Below, one piece after another: positions 1 through 12,499 of a DNA stretch of 64,000 nucleotides. Below the pieces are notes generated by a model. It was not told where the DNA came from. It worked only from the letters and a program-made list of their open reading frames with translations, and did not search any database. Numbering within the stretch: the stretch's first letter is position 1; every line of letters starts with the position of its first letter. The position numbers and the translations under genes were made by a program. Source of the DNA: Lycium barbarum (taxonomy: Eukaryota; Streptophyta; Magnoliopsida; Solanales; Solanaceae); NCBI RefSeq assembly GCF_019175385.1, contig NC_083339.1, positions 110,469,601 to 110,533,600 of the forward strand, given 5' to 3'.

Positions 1-2123
1 TAACTAGAATATGCAAGTCTAGAATATTAATAATACATCAAGTCTGAGTATGTCTCGGAATAGAAAATAAGACATAAATAAAGAGGAGTCTTCAAGGCTG
101 CGGACGTCTCATGCTCACCCTATAGACTATAAGCAACTCTCGGAGCGAATATCAGCCACGAGAAACTGATGCAGATCCAACCTGAAATTCTGCATTCATA
201 AAATAATGCAGCAAGTGCAGGTCAGTACAAAACCACAGTACAGGTAGGTATCTTAAGCCGACTAAGTTTAGCTAACATAATCCAGACAATAAGGCAAGAT
301 AAGCAGATAATTAACAAGTATAAGTCAAACACAATTCGGAAACCAAGTACACGTATGAATGTATGAATGCATAAATGCTAAATCAATGCAATAAATTCCA
401 ACGAATATGCTATGGAAGTTACAACACTATAAGCCCTATCAAGACTTATATAAATCAACTCAACAGTAAGCATGATCTCATCATCAACAGTCAGATCAAT
501 ATCAGAAGTACTAAGCATGGGTACGCCAACAATATCTTGAAAAGGAGACACGAGCCATATAAAACACTATCCTCGTATCAAATGTCAACAAGTAAGATAC
601 TTCAATATCATGAAGAGGTATAACAATAGTCTCCAATATCTACTATCACCACGTGGCATCAAGACAACAATAATAGAACAAATCAAGTCATAACAAAACG
701 GGGTGGCTAACCCCAATCACACAACAGGGCCCAACTTAAGACAATGTCTAACCCAACTTCATACCCGAAGGTTTACATGATTTCTCCGATAATATTATCT
801 AAATATATGCTTCCCTAAATGAAGTCTCACCATAGGGTAAACCGTAACCTATCTGGAAGGCCGAACATCAATGACACCAGCAATCACTCCTTAGCCATTC
901 CTTTCCTCTGAGCCTTGAGATCAAGAAAGTCTAGGCATATGCGAATCATGGAATTAGAATCAAGAAGAACATCAAAACCAATCCTACTTCTATCAAGACC
1001 CAAATAACCACTTATGGAATAGGGTTTATGAACTAGAAGGGTGAACTTAAGAATCTAAAGGTCTCAATCTGAAATTAAACCTCTAGGTGATCAATTCCCA
1101 TCATTAGCAAGCTAGAATAATCAACAAATCACTCTATTTCGGATTCTAGGCAATACCTCCAAATTTGGGTATAAACCCTAACTTTCAATTCCACAAATTA
1201 GCCTCTAATTAGGAAGAATTTATGAAATAAAGGGTTCTAATCATCAATTCAATGCTTAAAGAAGCTAACTCAACCAACAAATCATGATTTGGAAGCCTAG
1301 ATAGTATATTCATTAAACCCACTTTTAATCTTCCATTACTTAAAAAATTAAAAAGGAAAACGGATTCTAAAATGATTAGGGGAAATGGAATAGCAAAGAT
1401 ATTAGAAGGACTTACCACCAAGAATCCACTAGAATTTCTCCCAATAGCTCAATTTTTGGAGTAGTAGTAAACGAGAGACTAAGGGCTTTTAATACACAAA
1501 TAAATGAAATTACAGCCCCGATACTGTTACGGCGGCAGTGGGACCGCAACAGTGGTCCCTCCCCGACGGCTTCTCAAACAGCCGTGACGGTCTGCCTTCA
1601 ATTGCTCTGGGCCAATACAACTTCTATGGCGGTGATGGTTCCGCCAAGGCGGAGAGCAGCACAGATTTTCCCACAATTAATCTCAAACTCAATCCAAAAT
1701 CCCGACTAATACCCAAGGCCATCTGCTCACAAACCACATACACAGACACACACAAAAACATGCTACGAACGTACTCGTGACCTCGAAATTTCCAACGGAG
1801 GTCTCATTGACCGAGTCAACCCCAAAATGCACCCGAGTGCATTGGGAACCGAACAAGATATACACGCAAATTTTAAAAGACCATCCGGACCTCTCGGAAT
1901 TGACGAATTTTCAAAAAAATGTCAGTTTATCCAAAAGTCAACTTTGAGTCAACTCTTTTTCGCTTAAAGCCAATTTCTTTTTTTTTTAAAAAAAGCCACC
2001 AAAATCAACCGTGAGCACCTCGGGAAGCATATCAACAGTCCCCTCTGGTCAAAAATAAGCTAACAAGCTCGGGGAACGGTCAAAAGTGCCAAAAAGACTA
2101 TAACGACCAAGCAGGTTGTTACA
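1..2123 (+). mobile_element. 3' part of a long LTR (same family as 3221-6084)
   Basis: This is the right-hand part of a long retrotransposon LTR cut by the window edge. It shares with the copy at 3221-6084 the passage around 200-250 (a 'gcaagtgcaggtcagtac' core), the 'gggtacgccaac' motif near 520, and the terminal 'taacgacc...gttgttaca' ending at 2123. The left end lies outside the window, so no target duplication can be tested. A GC-rich island lies near 1513-1660. No coding sequence is supported. Family membership is seen directly; the Ty3/Gypsy assignment is inferred from length and LTR-type ends. Confidence 0.7.
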
Positions 2124-3220
2124 TCGAGATACGACGTACCTCGACGTTAAATGTGGCCCTCTATGGGAGGCAACTCATATTTCCTTTATGTTTAATTTAA
2201 TTTTGCAATTTTAATTTGTAGATAAGTTTATTATTTTTCACCATTCTACCAAATTTCATAATTTTTAGGCTTCATTTGAAAGGTAAAAGTGTTGTGAAGT
2301 TGCATAAAAAATAAAAACGAAGCAAAGCTGGACAAGCCACTAGCATAAAAGTGTAAAAAGAAAATTCTTTTTGGTCTTTGGCATTGCATTGTGCCTCATG
2401 ACCTGGTAATAAAAATCCTAAAGCACGGGTTACTTTTCAGTTATGGTTTAAAACATGAAGTGCATATTTCACTATCCAACACCTACCCTTCTCCCTTCAC
2501 GCCCCACTGTCGCAACAAATCACCAGTGCCAGGTAATTCTCTAACCCCTCCTCTGTTGTATTCTCCTTTCTCTGCTCTATGTTTCTTCTCGACTCTCTTA
2601 GTCTCTCTCAAACACATTTTTCTTCCTTTTTCCTTGAGTTCGTTTGGTGCGTAAAAAGGCAAAATTTATGTCTATTTCAGCTGTTAATGTGAAATATCCT
2701 ATGTGTCTATTGTTGTGGCTGTTTCTAATGTTGGATTGAACTATAATTCCCACCATTTATGGGAGGGTAATTCAATTTCCTACAGGTTGTAAAGAACTGA
2801 GTCTCAATTATGCATGCAAACTGTTCGATGAATTGTCTGAGAGACGAATTGATTTGCTAGTGAAGTCTGAGTAACCAAGAGACATTAGGAGATGTTTAGA
2901 AGTAATTGTGGGGTGCTCTATGTAAGATTAGGACCATTGAATATTTTGTGTCCTTCGTGAAAATTTCATCTTACTACAACTTGTAGTTATGGACTGAATT
3001 GTGACTTAAAATTATTCGGAATTGTATGGATGAATTTTCTTGTGATAGTTTGATCATGGCAAGCAAAGGAAAACAAGAGAATGTACTAATAGGGAGTCTC
3101 TCTTAACTTTGGTTTCCACGTTTTAGTTACATAAAGGACAATGCAACATTTTAAGTTGGGGAGGCTTTATTTTGATAGATATTTTTGTGATGGGGTGTGA
3201 TATGCCATGATGGATGATAA
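2124..3220 (+). mobile_element. Athila-like internal region, 3' part (left segment)
   Basis: Noncoding DNA between two long LTR copies. Near 2135-2175 it has 'cgacgttaaatgtgg' followed by 'gggaggcaactcat', which resembles the segment that follows the pol/ORF2 region in Athila-lineage Ty3/Gypsy elements. Near 3150 comes 'ttttaagttggggaggc'. The solo LTR at 3221-6084 has a GATAA duplication on both sides, so this segment and 6090-7568 were contiguous before that insertion. No intact ORF is seen. The 87-codon reading frame at 2391-2654 looks accidental. Confidence 0.55.
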
Positions 3221-4196
3221 TGTCACGACCCGTTTTAGCCTAGGTCATGCGGGCACCTACCTCTCCCATCTCGGTAGGCGAACCCTTAACTCAACATTCA
3301 CAATCAATAAAATAATAACGGAAGAGGTAAAATGACATAAGTCTCACAATATAATATAATATAGATAAGTGCGGAAGTAATGAATCCACCCTAATATCTG
3401 GTCTGGTCATACAAGAGCATCTACATCCGAATACTAAGGTCTGAATAATAATACATAAATGGTCTCAAATCATGTCGTGAATAAAAAATAAGACATAAGC
3501 AATAGAAGAGTCTTCAAGGTCAGCGGACGCCATGCTCACCCTGGAAATCTCAAGTAGAAGCTGAGGAGTCGATCAACCACGAGTCAGAGAGGTAGATTCG
3601 ATCTGGTACTCTACATTCATAAAAGAATGTAGCAAGTGCAGGTCAGTACAAACAACAGTACTGGTAGGCATCATCGGCCAACTAAGCATAGTTAACACAA
3701 TTCAGAAAATAAAGCAGATAAGCAAATAACGCAACTAACATGAGAAAATATAATCATAACCAAGTATCCGTCATCACTTATGTAAACATCTAAACCCCAA
3801 TATAATGAGTCTGAGTACATCCGATCCGAATCAATCACCACAGGGGAATCATCACAACACAGTCACCATAATCCAGTCATCGCAATATCTCACTCGAGTC
3901 ACAATGCAATGCAGTGCAATAATGGTATGAATACGATGTCATTCCATGCAAATGAGGTGTACATATGTACTACGGATGGAAATATCAACGTCTCGGCAGC
4001 ATAACCCAGCGTGACTCGCAAAGTCTAAGTGCCACCAGTCCCAAATCTTTGCCCAACAGACAGACAGGACCCTAGTTAATTGCTCACAGGGGGAGTCTCA
4101 CGAGCACCATCCTGGGGGACCCGCAGAGTCCATGCACTAACAACAATTCCGTAATAACATCGGAATCGACCATCCAACAATGATGCCTGAATATAA

Positions 4197-4440
4197 CCAT
4201 TGGGCATCAGCCTCCTCACAATCACTCAAAAGAGTCTATCAAATATCAGTTTCACAAATCAACGATTCCGGAATTGAACCTCGGACATCGGCCTCCTCGC
4301 AATCACTCAAGTAAAAGAGTTTATCAAGTGTGAGTTTCATACCAACAATGATTCTGGAATGGATCTTCGGACATTAGCCTTTTCACAATCACTCAAGTAA
4401 AAGAGTTTATCAAATATCAGTTCCGCTCAATCAACAATAT
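4197..4440 (+). repeat. About 85-bp tandem repeat, three diverged units, in solo LTR
   Basis: Three consecutive units share the order 'tcggacatcggcctcctc', 'caatcactcaa', 'agagtttatcaa' and 'caacgattccggaat', with small indels. They lie wholly inside the LTR and do not encode anything recognisable. Confidence 0.7.
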
Positions 4441-4529
4441 CGGATCATCACCGGATATTGGTCATGCATGATAAATATGAGGAATGTGCGCAATGCATAT
4501 GTCAATCATCAACAAGCAAGCTCAATATC

Positions 4530-4715
4530 ACAAGTACCTCAACGGGGTAAGCCAACACTGCATCACATCACAATACCAACAGTGGGTATGCCAACATATA
4601 TAAATGAAGTACCAACGGTGGGTACGCCAATAAGGTATCAATAATCTCAAGTACCAACAGTGGGTACGCCCATAATATGTCATAGTACAATTACCAACAA
4701 CAGGTATGTCAATCC
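4530..4715 (+). repeat. Short dispersed-tandem motif (GTACCAACAGTGGGTACGCC)
   Basis: About five copies of a motif of the type 'taccaacagtgggtacgcca' occur at irregular spacing of about 40-50 bp. Single related copies are at about 509-530 in the first LTR and, inverted, near 10528-10552 in the third, so the motif belongs to the LTR family and has been amplified in this copy. Confidence 0.6.
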
Positions 4716-6084
4716 TATCCGAATCAGGACAACAAGCGACATTCGTTATCTACCAACTACACATGGCATCAAGCCAACACAATGAAATAATCAAACACAT
4801 ATAACGGGGTGGCTAGTCCCAACACACATCAGGGCCTAACCTAAGACAATATTCATCCCAACTTCACACCCGAAGGTTCACATGCTGTCTCCGACATCAT
4901 AATCTAAATATGTGATTCGCTATACGAAGTCTCACCAAAGGTAAATCATAACCTACCTGGACTGCTGAACTGCAACACTAACAAGTCACTATTTTGCCTT
5001 GCTCTTCCTCTGAAGCTCAGAACCAAAGTAGTCTAAGCATAATCAAACTCTATATTAGAAATCATGAAGAATGATACTAATATTTTAATGATATCAATTA
5101 GGTCCATTTTAACGATAGAAATTGGGGAAATGGGCCCACAAGGGCGAAACGGGAAATTCGGGGGGAAAATACCAAATTAAGTCCTAGATGATCATAACCC
5201 AACAATTAATTATTGATTTAACTCTAGTCTAAATCTGATTTCAAGTAAAAAACCCTAAATTGGGTATGAACCCTAATTCTCCAAATCCGAAATTCAACGT
5301 TAAAAGTGGAAGATATGGGTTTACTAAGCTTAGATTCCTCAAATTTTAGTATCAACATCATCAATTTATCAAGTATAACCCTAGGGAGAAGTCTCCCAAA
5401 ACCCTCCTTCAAATTTCATTTCAAAGGGATTGAAAAGGGAAGGAGAAATCTAGGATGATAGTGATTAGAGAGGAGTGAAGGATTAGATAAAGTTTTACCT
5501 CAAAGAATTTCCTCAATTTGTCTCCAAGAACAGCTTTCCCAAGCTCCAATATCGAGATATGAAATAATAAGTGCCTAAGACTTATTTAGGACACATTTAA
5601 TGAAATGCCACTGCTTGTCACCACCACAGCGGTTGGAATGCCGCTACAGCGACTGGTGTACCGCTGCAGCAGTATAGCCTCGTCTACCCATCACCACCCC
5701 AGCGGTCATCACACTGCCACAGTGGTGCCGCTGGGGTTATTCTTGAGGCCATCTTCTCACAACCCGACCACCTAAACCCATACAAAATATGCTACGAACG
5801 CACTCGTGGTCTCGAAATTTCCAACGAAGGTCTCATTGACCAAGTCAACCACCGGTGCCTACTTCCCATTCCCATCCAAAGTCTCAAAATGCACCACAAT
5901 GCATTAGGAACCGAATCAATTATACATACAGGTTCTAAAAAACCATCCGGACCTCTCAGAGTTGACGAAACTCCGAAAAAGGTCCGTTTACCCAAAAGTC
6001 AACCTCGGGTCAAAAGTGAGCCAATCAATGCTCGGTAACAGCGAAAGTGCCAAAAGAACTATAACGACCAAACGGGTCGTTACA

Positions 6085-7568
6085 GATAATTTGGTAGATT
6101 GATTTTATTTTGGTATTTTTTAATGACATTGAAATTAGTATGATTTTTTTTCACTAGCTTCTTTAGTTTAATTGTAAGAATGGTGTTGGGATGTGATTTT
6201 TGCCTCTTGGCCAATTTTTGGTTTGCTTGGTACCAACATATTTAACCTTGGCATATGAATTCTTGAATTTTAAAAAATTAAAAATGATTGAAGTAAGGAT
6301 TCCATTTGTGACTTTTAGACTCAATTTTTGGTTCTTTTGTTCATTAAATAGTCTCTTTAGACTAGAAGTAACTTTTTGACTTCATTTGTTTCAATTATGT
6401 TTTGGATACATATTCTACTTGGGTTTTCATGTGCCATGTGTGGTGAGGTTTATTTGTGAGTTCTTTTGCATATCTTATGGTCTATAACTTGTCCGGAATG
6501 TGTTTACAGCAAAATCCTAGATTAAATTTTTTTGGAAAATGATATTAGGCCTTCCTTGGATCGTTTTTGTGCCCTTAATTTCCTACCCTTTCATATTTTC
6601 CCTAGTCAACCCCTTTTGAGCCTTTAACCTTTTCCTTGGCCACCATGTTACAAGCTTTACCCTTTTGTTCTTCATTGACCTATCTTTTGGCATCCTACCT
6701 CCCTAAGTGTTTTGAAAGTGCAAACATAGGCTAAAATCCTAAGTTTTGGGGGTGATGGTTAGAAAAGTTATGATGGGAGTTACTTTAATGGTGAAAAGGT
6801 GAAGAAGAAAAAAGAGCACTGTAGCAGAATAGAAAAGAAAAAAAAGGAATAATAAAGAGTTGTGAATAAAGGGAAGACTCGATGATGAAAAGAAAAATGA
6901 AAAAAATGGTGGAGAAGTTTTGAAAGAAGTGTACTTTGATTGTTGCAAATTGTAGTACTTAGGGAGTTTTTTAGTTACTCTTATCCAAATTGTGTCCTAC
7001 CTTAACCAAAAGCCTACATTACAACCCTTTAAGCCCTAATTGATTTTGAACCAAGTGTGTCTACATTAGTAGAGAAATACATGAAGGGCAGCTTATGGTA
7101 CTACTTGTGCATTTGAACATCTTTGTGAGAGAAGAGAGTCAATTCTTTCCATTTGATATCCCATTTGTATTTTGAATTGCATTTAGTGAGTATGGGATTC
7201 TCTCTTGATTGTGAGGGCACATGGAAATTTGAGTTGTGAATGTGTTCCATTTTTCAATTAGGAGAAATGAACAAAAGAAAGTTATTTGTGATAATGAGGC
7301 AAATATTGAAGCTCTAGTGTCATGTCTTGATTGCTACTTTGATTAACTTGGTGCGTGATCACTTGACATGAAATGAAATTTTTGAGAAGTTGTTGGTGAT
7401 TCATATGTCTTGGATTAATTGCTGGTACCAATCAAAGTCATGCTTTTGTGCATAAAGTGGACCTTTTTGACTTGATATAATATTGGTGCACTATTGAGTT
7501 ATGTCCTTTGAAGGGAATTGTAAGTTTTGATTTGCTTGAGGACAAGCAAAGTTTTAAGTTTGGGGGTT
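6085..7568 (+). mobile_element. Athila-like internal region, 3' part, ending in polypurine tract
   Basis: Continuation of the segment before 3221. It ends in 'ttttaagtttgggggtt' (about 7552-7568), a polypurine-like tract directly against the TG of the LTR at 7569, as expected for the 3' end of an Athila-type internal region. No protein domain is recognised, and the whole segment looks like noncoding 3' internal DNA. The first five bases are the right-hand GATAA duplication of the inserted solo LTR. Confidence 0.6.
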
Positions 7569-8725
7569 TGATAAGTTAGTATTTTACCAACTTATCTCTT
7601 CTTTAATCTTAGATTTTTTTCTATGTTTGATTGATAAAGTAGTGCATTTAATGTCGTTGACTTCTATTTCGTAGGTTTATGTGATTTAGAAGTGATCGGC
7701 AGAGAAAACGTGTGAAAACAAGTCAAAAGAGGCCAAATTGAAGAAAACGAAAAAAGTGGCTAAAAATGCAAAAATGGGTCAGATTTGCAAAACTGAAAGT
7801 TAGAGGCTTATTTTGTCATATTTTGGCTTTGGAAAATGGGGGAATTATAAAAGGAAGACTTAGGCGAAATTTCCCACATCTTTGGCCATTTTCCAAGCTT
7901 AGGAGCAAGAACTACACCTAGGGTTTGAGGATTTGGAAGCACTCAATGAGAATTTCTTTACCCATTTCTTCAACTCTTGCTTTGTATTGTATATCTAAGA
8001 TTGTAGCATATTATTCCATCACTTTAATCTTGTTTATGGAAATATTTATTTGTTAAAGTTTGGATTGAAACTTTTGTTTTGCTTATGTATTAAATGACTT
8101 TTATTTCTAATGAAGTGAGTTGATGTTTTCTATTAACTCTTCAAGGTTTAATGACTTTTAATGGTGGCCAACATATTTGTGCTTAAATACTTTTCCTTTG
8201 CCTGAGAAAGAAAGTAAGAGTTAAGAAAAGAGTTAGATAGTAAGGATTTGGGGATTTAAACCCCATCTAATAGCTTGAGCTAGAGATAGGAAAGCTAACT
8301 TGAAATAAAATAGGTGTTCACATTTTCTACATTCTAAGGATTGAGAAAGTTTAGTAATGACATTTATCAATTTGGTCGAGAGACTTTTGATAAATCTACG
8401 TAGCCCATGTTTAATTACATCTAGAACTTGCTCTTAGTTGTAAAATCATAAAATACATTGAATCGCTACTCGAGAGTAATTTCCCTTGTATCCATGCTTG
8501 TGACCATTGATCATTTTACATGTTTTCTAGTAGTTTTGTTTTTATTAGTTTTTAAATCAAATATGAAAAAAGTTTTTGGCTTAGTGTAGTATGTGATAAA
8601 TCCTTTACTTTCTTAAGAGACTTTATATTGTTCTCTGTGAATTCGACCCCGACTCATATTTGGGTAAATTATATTGCGATAATCGTGTACACTTTCTCTT
8701 TGAGGAGTGGATTTGGACGCTATCA
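7569..8725 (+). mobile_element. Athila-like 3' LTR
   Basis: Starts TGATAAGT and ends CGCTATCA. It follows the polypurine tract immediately. Its 3' third ('ggattcgac', 'gtgtacactttctc', 'aggagtggatttggac') is shared with the solo LTR at 12500-14489. Length is 1157 bp. The partner 5' LTR is not in the window, so no TSD can be tested. Confidence 0.75.
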
Positions 8726-9101
8726 GGTTTTCAAGAAAACCCATCTTAAGGTTCAACGTTCAAGCTTTTGGAAGTCTACTACAAGTTTTGGAGTGTTTAT
8801 AGGTACGTAGGGTTTCTATCTACATGGGCAACATCATTATTCTTCCCTACGCCATGTTCTTCCATGATTACACGAAAGCTCATAAAAAACTAGGGTTCTA
8901 GACATGTTCATGATAACCCTAAGTACATGTACCATGATATACCATGTTTGTACTAATAATTCGTTATTGTGTTCTTGATAATCCATTTTGGTTATTGAAA
9001 ATCTGTCCATAGTCCATGAAACTCATACTTTACACTCCATGGGTTTTTAAATGCAAGATATGAATTTTTATGTATATTTTCATGAAATACTAAATGCATC
9101 C
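8726..9101 (+). mobile_element. Del/Tekay-like LTR, segment 1
   Basis: Noncoding sequence with 'ggtacgtagggtttctatc' and repeated 'catgt/ccatg' words. It appears to continue at 11925 after removal of the inverted LTR copy at 9102-11919, since CATCC flanks both sides. The Del/Tekay assignment rests on similarity to LTRs of that lineage as I know them in Solanaceae. Confidence 0.5.
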
Positions 9102-11919
9102 TACAACGACCCGTTTAGTCGTTACCATAAATCCCGAAAGATTCGAAACCCTGACATCCTAGACTTGTTCGGTTCGTACGTATCCCCGGTTAACATCTAA
9201 CCTAACTGGACCCGTCATGCGAATAGGAGTAAAATATCAAATTTTTGGGCCTTACACCCAGTCAGACCGCCCCAGCGCTAGGCTAACCGCCATAGCGATC
9301 ACGCCCCAGCGACCCATTCCTCGCTGAAGCGAAGGCGAGAAAGATTTCATCAGCCCGCTTCACAGCCTCGAGGCACCGCTTCAGCGGTAGACCGACCGCT
9401 AAAGCGTTAGACGACCAGTGATTAACCTATTTAAAACCTCATTTATTGACTTGACCTAATATTCATTTCCCCAAGTTACAACCGCCAACTGGAGATATTT
9501 TCAGCTTCTTGAGACCTAAATGTTGGGAAGGTAACCTCCTTAAATCCCTCATTTCTTCTTCCTTTAATTCCTCTTTTCTTCTTACACCATTTATGATTAT
9601 GGAAAAGCATTAAATAAAGGTTCTTTATCAAAATTCTTATGAGACCTTTGGGTAGTTGTAGTAGTAATTGACCTAGAATAATTGGTAACTCTAGGATGGC
9701 TTCCTCATTGCAAGAATTAGTTTAATAACTAGTTCTAAGCCTAAATCCTTGTTATTTCTCAAATGGGTTAACTTGTTAGTTGTTATTAATGTCTTATGTG
9801 AATTAGTGAGGTAAGTTTGACTTAGGTGAACCTTGATTTACATAAAAGATATGAAATAGCAATAATCAAGAATCAAGAATGATTATTTCAGAAATGATGA
9901 TTTTACCCCTATGACTCCGATTTCCTAAATTATTGCTTACTCGAATGTATCCATCGTTCTTAGACCTCTCGGATCTACAAATTCCCTACAAAGATGGAAG
10001 ATGGAATCTAAGTGGATGTTCGGACACCTGTTCGGCCCTGAGGTAGGTTATGGCTTCCTTCTCTTGGAAGACTCCGGTTAGACTTTTATATACGAGTGTT
10101 AGATGAAATGGAGAATGCATGTATAGGATCTCGGAGATTTGGATGGATACTTAGATTGATAATGTATAAGAGGTAGTGGTTATTATGTAAAACTAGTATA
10201 GTGTGGGTTCATGATTACCCTATGGTAAGACTTCGATTAGCGAAGCATATATTAGACGATATTGTCGGAGAATGCATGTAAACCTTCGGGTATGAAGTTA
10301 GGTTGGATATTGCCTTAGGTTAGGCCTTGTTATGTGATTTGGGGCTAGCCATGTTGTGTTGTGACTTATCTTGTTCTATTTGTTATTATCTCGCTGCCAC
10401 GTGGAGATAGTAGATATTGGTGACTAGTGTTATATCTTGATGATGATATTGTAGCACGTTACTTGTTGTTGTTTTGAGACGAGGATTGTGATACTATTAT
10501 GGATTATTGTGTAGCCTTTTATTAATATTGTTGGTGTGCCCATGTGTGGTACTGTTGACATTGATTTGATTATTGACATTAAACTCATACATTGCACGCA
10601 TTCTCATCCTTCATCATATACTGTTGATATATTGATAATATACAAGGAAACACCATTATGAGCTAGGCTCAGTTGGATGAGAGTGACGTGAGGACCGATA
10701 TCTTATCCCGGAATCGGGGTATGAGTGCTGGTAGCGATTGTTGAGGTCTTTTCTGGAATTGTGAGGATTGATACATGGATTTCGTGAGTCCCCAGTGGGT
10801 ACCGAGATGTGATGTTCCATCATCGGAGTACATGTGTATCGGTGCATATGCATTGCATCCATATTTCATATATTATTGCATTACATTGTACCTTGGATTC
10901 TTGTGATATTCTTGTGATATTCTTGTGTTATTCTTGTGTTATTCTTGTGATATAGTTGAGGTATATGGATTCGGATTGGATGTACTGAGACTTGGCATGG
11001 TTGGGTCTAGATGCCATAACATAAGTGATGATTTGTGGTAATATAATTGTGATATACTGAATCAGATTAAGCCCTAGTTGGGATTAGTTGCTACAATCAT
11101 AGGCTATGATCCTGGATTGGGAAGCGTGGTGCTAGGTGGCCTTAATAAGGTGTGTACGAGTTGCTAGGTGTATGAGTTGCTAGGTTGAATGAGTAATGAA
11201 CACTAATGATAAGAGAACTTTTCTTAAAACACGAGCGAATTATGTAATGATTGTTGACTAGTGATTCTCGAGCATTGTTACCTATTTTATATTATATGAT
11301 CTATAAGTGAGTGTTAATGTAGTAAGTGAAAGAATCCCTAAGGATGAGTTAATGATAATAATAACCTTCTATTTGTTGAGGCGAGTGGTAGGTGATGTGT
11401 GATGTTGACTTAGTTTTTCCTACTACGCTTAATTGTAGATTCTATTACCGTTATGTATTTCTAATCATTGTCGGCCTATGATGCTTACTAGTACTAGTGT
11501 TGTATTGATAATACTCTTGCTACATCCCTTTTGGGGTGTAGAGTTTTTGAGGTTTTTGATTGATTGGAGTTTTTTGGATAATGCCCAGTGCCTACCTTGA
11601 AGGCCTCCATCATTCTCATTCTGAGATGGAGGTTAAGTCTTTAGATTTATTGTTGTACTCAGTGTTTAAATCTTAGCCGCTCTTGTACTAGTCTAGATCA
11701 GGTCATGGAAAAATGAGTCAGTGTATTTATTAAATTGTTGTAAACACTTCCGCTATTTCGTTAAGTATATTGGTTTGACTTCTTCTTTTTTATTATAATA
11801 TATCTTGAAGGATAATGAATCTCGTCTCTTTGCTTCCAATGACTTTGTTTTGGATTAAGGGTTCGCCTACCGAGATGGGAATGGTAGGTGCCCGCGCGAT
11901 CCTAAAATGGGACGTGACA
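9102..11919 (-). mobile_element. Inverted copy of the long LTR, solo, with 5-bp TSD
   Basis: Read on the minus strand it starts TGTCACGTCCC and ends GGGTCGTTGTA, so it is the same family as 3221-6084 in opposite orientation. Shared internal features include the inverted 'gggcacctaccattcccatc' segment near 11870-11890. Flanking CATCC repeats (9097-9101 and 11920-11924) are perfect. The last dinucleotide is TA instead of CA, a point change. No internal coding region is present. A run of 12-bp units of the type 'ttcttgtgatat' lies at about 10900-10952. Confidence 0.85.
10898..10953 (+). repeat. 12-bp minisatellite in inverted LTR
   Basis: About five direct copies of 'ttcttgtgatat' or 'ttcttgtgttat' lie in a row inside the inverted LTR. 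Confidence 0.8.
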
Positions 11920-12499
11920 CATCCATGTTTTCATACAAGTTATACTATGTACTTATATCCATGCTATACTACACTCACGAATCATGTTTACAAGCCATGT
12001 TTATGAATCAAGTTTACAAGTCATGATTACAATCACGTTTTTGGGAGTAGCATAGGTTTACCAAGAAGGCTCAAATAGCCTGAAACTGCTTATACCAATG
12101 TAGGGAAGGGTCGCTCCACCCAGATTAGGACCGATCTTCAGACAGTTGAATCGGATCCAATTTCATGTCATGCTTATGTCTCATACCCTGGCAAGATGTG
12201 GGGCTACTCTGCTGGCCGGGCCAGGTACCAGACTCCACGTACCCACGTGGTGATTCCATGTTGTCGGTTATACTACGGCTCTCCCACCATATATATATAT
12301 ATGCACGTGAAACGTTTTACTCATGTCAGATGATGCTTATGTTCATGTTCAGCTTACAGTTTCAGTTCTCTTATTTCATGTGCCATGTTTATTTCATTCA
12401 GTAGCTTTACATACCAGTTCAATTCAAGTGTATTGTTGTCCCCTTTATTTGCCTGGGGGCTTGCATTTCACGATGCAGATTTACAAGACGACAGATCAG
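11920..12499 (+). mobile_element. Del/Tekay-like LTR, segment 2
   Basis: Contains 'gggaagggtcgctcc', a GC-rich 'ctggccgggccagg' stretch and a short (AT)n tract near 12290. It is interrupted at 12499 by the Athila-like solo LTR and resumes at 14490; the two sides share the duplicated ATCAG. It matches the order expected inside a Del/Tekay-type LTR. No ORF is supported. Confidence 0.5.

Larger units (their letters stand above)
3221..6084 (+). mobile_element. Solo long LTR with perfect 5-bp TSD
   Basis: Begins TGTCACGACCCG and ends CGGGTCGTTACA, so it has TG...CA ends that are also nearly inverted copies of each other. It is flanked by the direct repeat GATAA (3216-3220 and 6085-6089). The 2864 bp contain no gag or pol motifs. 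TG...CA ends plus a 5-bp TSD without an internal region indicate a solo LTR left by LTR-LTR recombination. A short-LTR noncoding element is a less likely alternative. Inside are tandem repeats at 4197-4440 and 4530-4710 and a GC-rich island at about 5617-5745. Confidence 0.85.
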
